Shown piece after piece: positions 60,124 through 64,000 of a stretch of DNA of 64,000 nt (within the stretch, counting starts at the first letter, position 1; every line of letters starts with the position of its first letter). Origin of the DNA: Candidatus Dietzia intestinipullorum (GTDB taxonomy: Bacteria > Actinomycetota > Actinomycetes > Mycobacteriales > Mycobacteriaceae); the NCBI GenBank assembly GCA_019119635.1, contig DWWP01000014.1:35761-99760 (forward strand). Reading direction: 5' to 3'. The position numbers were made by a program, and so were the translations under genes. Under the pieces are notes generated by a model. It saw only the letters and a program-made list of their open reading frames with translations. It did no database searches and was not told where the DNA came from.

Positions 60124-61734
60124 TCAGCTGGTGCGCAGGCTCAGCCCGGGGTGCGCTGCCAACACGTCGTTGACCGGGACGGCCGACAGTCGTGGCGCGA
60201 ACCCGTTGTCACGACCCAGCTGATCGGCGTTTGCGCAGGTCCCGGTGTCGGCGACGTTGGACGCGCTCGAGATCCCGAGGGCCTTGTCGCCGGAGAAGAC
60301 CACGCCGCCGCTGTCGCCGGGCAGGGCGCACAGGTCCACGGTGAAGGCGTTCTCGATGGTCCGGGTGCCGGCCACGTCGATCATGGCGCCGACGTCGGAG
60401 ATGGTGCCGCAGGAGAACCCGGTGCGCGACCCGCTCTTGCAGGCCTTCTGCCCGACCACGGGGTCGGCGGTGCCGGTGATGTCCTGCGTGGTGTCGGGGC
60501 CGGTGCCGACCAGGTTGGAGGAGAACCGGTCCGCGTGCTCGTCGTCGACCGCGATGAGGGCGGTGTCGATCCGGTCTTCGGTGACCCCGGTCATCGTGCC
60601 GAACTCCTCGCCGCCGGGGAAGGAGGCGCGGGTGTCGTCGGCACCGGCGCAGTGCGCGGCGGTGACGACGACGGGCGCGCCGTCGAGCTCACCGTTGAAT
60701 CCGGTGGAGCACTCGAGGATCCCGCCGTCGACCGGCACCTCGTATGCGGTGCCGCCGACCACGGGGCCGTCCGGGGCCACGCGCGTCGCGCGGCGCTCCT
60801 CGGTGGGGACCGGGGTGACGGGGTTGGGGACCGTCTCGTTCATGCCGTCGATGATCGACCCGGTTCCGGGGGTGAGGCCGGAGAGCAGGTCGACGGCCGT
60901 GCGCAGGGGGCCCTCGGGGACGATCCCGGTCTCGCCGAGGAGCGCGAGGCTGCCGAGGGAGCCCGGCCCGGCCTCGGGGGAGCCCTCGGCGGGGGAGCCC
61001 TGTGCGTCGGCGGTGGTGGTGCCGGGCTCGATCCCGTCCGTCGTCGGCTCACCGTCGGACTGGGTGCCGCCCTCACTGCCGAACGGGGCGAGGTCGCCGG
61101 CCGGGTCGGGGGCGTCGGTCATGTCGACGACGGCGAGGTCCTTCAGTCGCGCGGTGAGGTTCCCGAGTTGCGCGGCGTCGCCTCCCCGAGTGGTGACCAC
61201 GACCTCGTTCGAGGTCGGGTCGGTCCGGACGCCGGTGACCAGTTGGTTCAGCTCGTCGGGCAGTGTCTCGATGACCTTGCCGACCTGGCGCTCGCGGGCC
61301 TCGAGTTCGGCTGTCGTCTGCGCGACGTCCCGGACGGTGAAGCCGGCGTCGGTGGCCTCGGCGCGGAGTTCATCGGCCGCCTCGCCGGGGGCGACGCCGA
61401 CCCGGCCGGTGCCGGCCTCGTCGAGCCAGACGCCGCCGAACGCGTCGCTGAACTCCTCCTCCCAGCGCGGTGCGGCCTCGGCGAGGCGTTCTCCGATGCC
61501 GGCCTGGTCGAGGAACTGCTCGGGGGTCAGCCCGAGGTCCCGTTGGAGGGCGTCGATGAGGGAGGTCAGCTGGGTGCCGAACGCGGCCTCCAGGCTGGGG
61601 ACCACCTGCTCTGCGGCGGCGGGGGGAGTGGTCGAGGGTGACGGGGTGGGCGAGGGCTGCGCGCCGGCGGGTGCCGCGGAGACGACGAGAGCCGTGGCCG
61701 CGGCGAGGGCGGCGATTCTGGAGGTGGTGCGCAT
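60124..61734 (-). CDS. secreted S1-type serine protease with pro-region
   Basis: Signal peptide MRTTSRIAALAAATALVVSA ending near PAGAQP. Residues ~45-200 resemble the prodomain of alpha-lytic / SGP proteases (EQFLDQAGIGERLAEAAPRW, VWLDEAGTGRVGVA). A Pro/Gly/Thr/Glu linker follows (~205-320). The catalytic domain has His in VVTAAHCAG, Asp in DTALIAVD and Ser in LPGDSGGVV. Paired cysteines are present. It is a chymotrypsin-like protease of the actinobacterial type. GGAAGG is seven bases before the ATG. Substrate unknown. Confidence 0.92.
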   Translation of the reverse strand: MRTTSRIAALAAATALVVSAAPAGAQPSPTPSPSTTPPAAAEQVVPSLEAAFGTQLTSLIDALQRDLGLTPEQFLDQAGIGERLAEAAPRWEEEFSDAFGGVWLDEAGTGRVGVAPGEAADELRAEATDAGFTVRDVAQTTAELEARERQVGKVIETLPDELNQLVTGVRTDPTSNEVVVTTRGGDAAQLGNLTARLKDLAVVDMTDAPDPAGDLAPFGSEGGTQSDGEPTTDGIEPGTTTADAQGSPAEGSPEAGPGSLGSLALLGETGIVPEGPLRTAVDLLSGLTPGTGSIIDGMNETVPNPVTPVPTEERRATRVAPDGPVVGGTAYEVPVDGGILECSTGFNGELDGAPVVVTAAHCAGADDTRASFPGGEEFGTMTGVTEDRIDTALIAVDDEHADRFSSNLVGTGPDTTQDITGTADPVVGQKACKSGSRTGFSCGTISDVGAMIDVAGTRTIENAFTVDLCALPGDSGGVVFSGDKALGISSASNVADTGTCANADQLGRDNGFAPRLSAVPVNDVLAAHPGLSLRTS

Positions 61735-61836
61735 GTTGGCCTTCCGTGATGCACGGGTGGTCGTCGGAATCCGACCGGTCGCGGCTCAGATTACGGAGCT
61801 GTGATTAATGAGTCCAGTGTGACACGTGTGGTCTGA

Positions 61837-63300
<1,464 letters not shown>

Positions 63301-63622
63301 CCCACGCCTGCCCCGCCCGTCGTCGAGAAGAGCGTCCCGCACACATCCACCGAGAGGTGGGGTGTCGGGGCGCTCTTCTCGTTGCGGAGCCCCGGACACC
63401 GCAACGTTGAGCGTCCCGGACTGAAGTTCCGGTGTGAGTTGCGACACGTCTGGAATGGATTGTCGCTCGTCGGAGTTGTACGGGGTGTCAAACATCAGCG
63501 TGGGCGACTCAACTACGGTTGACGGACCCCTCGGGTCGCGGGCAATCTGGGAACACAGATTCAGGCCTTGAGCCGAGTCCGCTAAACCACACCTCCGTAT
63601 CCGGAGAGAGAAGGAGAACACC
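63301..63622. other. 322-bp intergenic region between gdhA and dnaK
   Basis: It contains the gdhA terminator (63324-63381) and the dnaK promoter. A TTGACG (63519-63524) and a CAATCT (63543-63548) are a candidate -35/-10 pair, and TCAAC-TACG-GTTGA (63509-63522) is an inverted repeat overlapping it. CTTGAG at ~63565 is a HspR-type half-site without a matching second half. No gene. Confidence 0.5.
63324..63381 (+). terminator. terminator hairpin after gdhA
   Basis: CGAGAAGAGCG at 63324-63334 pairs with CGCTCTTCTCG at 63371-63381; the inner part continues pairing (CCCGACACC-type arms around 63335-63370). It is 24 bp past the gdhA stop. Confidence 0.8.
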
Positions 63623-64000
63623 ATGGGACGTGCAGTCGGTATCGACCTCGGCACCACCAACTCGGCCGTCTCGGTCCTCGAGGGCGGCGAGGCGAACGTC
63701 ATCGCCAACGCCGAGGGCTCGCGCACCACGCCGTCGGTCGTCGCGTTCGCCAAGAACGGCGAGGTCCTCGTCGGGCAGCCGGCCAAGAACCAGGCGGTCA
63801 CCAACGTCGACCGCACCCTCCGTTCGGTCAAGCGTCACATCGGCACCGACTGGAAGTCGGACTCGATCGACGACAAGCAGTACACCCCCCAGGAGATCAG
63901 CGCCCGCACGCTGCAGAAGCTCAAGCGGGACGCGGAGTCCTACCTCGGTGACGACGTCACCGACGCCGTGATCACGGTCCCGGCCTACTTCAACGACGCG
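63623..64000 (+). CDS. dnaK: chaperone DnaK, 5' part (runs off the window)
   Basis: The first 126 residues of Hsp70: [20 protein letters not shown] (signature 1, phosphate loop), then [32 protein letters not shown]. It ends at the window edge; the rest of the ~610-residue protein, with signatures 2 and 3 and the substrate domain, is missing. AAGGAGA is five bases before the ATG. grpE and dnaJ are expected just beyond. Confidence 0.97.
   Translation, partial: MGRAVGIDLGTTNSAVSVLEGGEANVIANAEGSRTTPSVVAFAKNGEVLVGQPAKNQAVTNVDRTLRSVKRHIGTDWKSDSIDDKQYTPQEISARTLQKLKRDAESYLGDDVTDAVITVPAYFNDA

Noticed and set aside
58069..61641. A 1190-residue plus-strand frame over the Fe-S reductase and protease genes
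   Set aside because: Antisense to two genes with clear cofactor and catalytic motifs; composition is that of a shadow frame.
63560..63580. HspR HAIR element upstream of dnaK
   Set aside because: Only a CTTGAG half-site is visible; the mirrored ACTCAAG at the right spacing is missing.

Overview
The window is a chromosomal segment of a very GC-rich actinobacterium of the mycolate-containing order (Mycobacteriales). The gene content and several gene orders match the Mycobacterium / Corynebacterium / Dietzia group, and my best guess is Dietzia or a close relative. From memory of the M. tuberculosis map, four blocks are recognisable: htdX-fabG4-fadA2 and fadE5 (Rv0241c-Rv0244c), dcd-udgA (Rv0321-Rv0322), aspC and the membrane Fe-S reductase (Rv0337c-Rv0338c), and the start of dnaK (Rv0350). 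There is no prophage, transposase, integrase or CRISPR array, so this is core genome with lineage-specific insertions. Genus is inference; a 16S or whole-genome comparison would decide it.

Layout. 0-10.9 kb: envelope and secreted proteins (TM2 protein, M13 peptidase, lipase, L,D-transpeptidase, two lipoproteins), two TetR regulators, small stress proteins and a tandem universal stress protein. 10.9-18.8 kb: pseudouridine synthase, a MacB-type ABC exporter, a TetR regulator, a DesA3-like desaturase with an operator on its promoter, a 45-residue peptide and a mycofactocin-type SDR. 18.8-26.9 kb: NYN protein, DUF222/HNH protein, lipoprotein, PspA, and an acidic Ser/Asp/Gly-rich secreted protein whose frame is broken at a run of seven C. 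26.9-38.1 kb: Nudix hydrolase, a copper/DyP-peroxidase cassette, two tandem SGNH hydrolases, FabH, an SRPBCC protein, an MFS carrier, a fructosamine-kinase-like protein and a PQQ-type sugar dehydrogenase.

38.2-49.9 kb: lipid block fabG4-htdX / fadA2 ... fadE5, split by a VanW-type protein and a four-gene ABC operon. That operon is preceded by a cobalamin riboswitch, so it is read here as a B12 importer (btuFCD plus an FhuF-like Fe-S protein) rather than a siderophore system. The fabG4/fadA2 promoter region and the fadE5 promoter share a palindromic operator, so the separated pieces are probably still one regulon. 50-53.6 kb: a 14-residue-repeat protein, tRNA-Gly(CCC), and two DUF2470 proteins, the second behind a DtxR/IdeR box and a 16-bp leader hairpin. 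53.6-64 kb: dcd, udgA, aspC, Fe-S reductase, a secreted S1 protease, NADP-type glutamate dehydrogenase and the 5' end of dnaK.

Two themes run through the window. Many genes have no Shine-Dalgarno sequence but carry a TANNNT -10 box 6-7 nt before the start codon, the signature of leaderless transcripts; I used this to pick several starts. Strong GC-rich hairpins close most transcription units.
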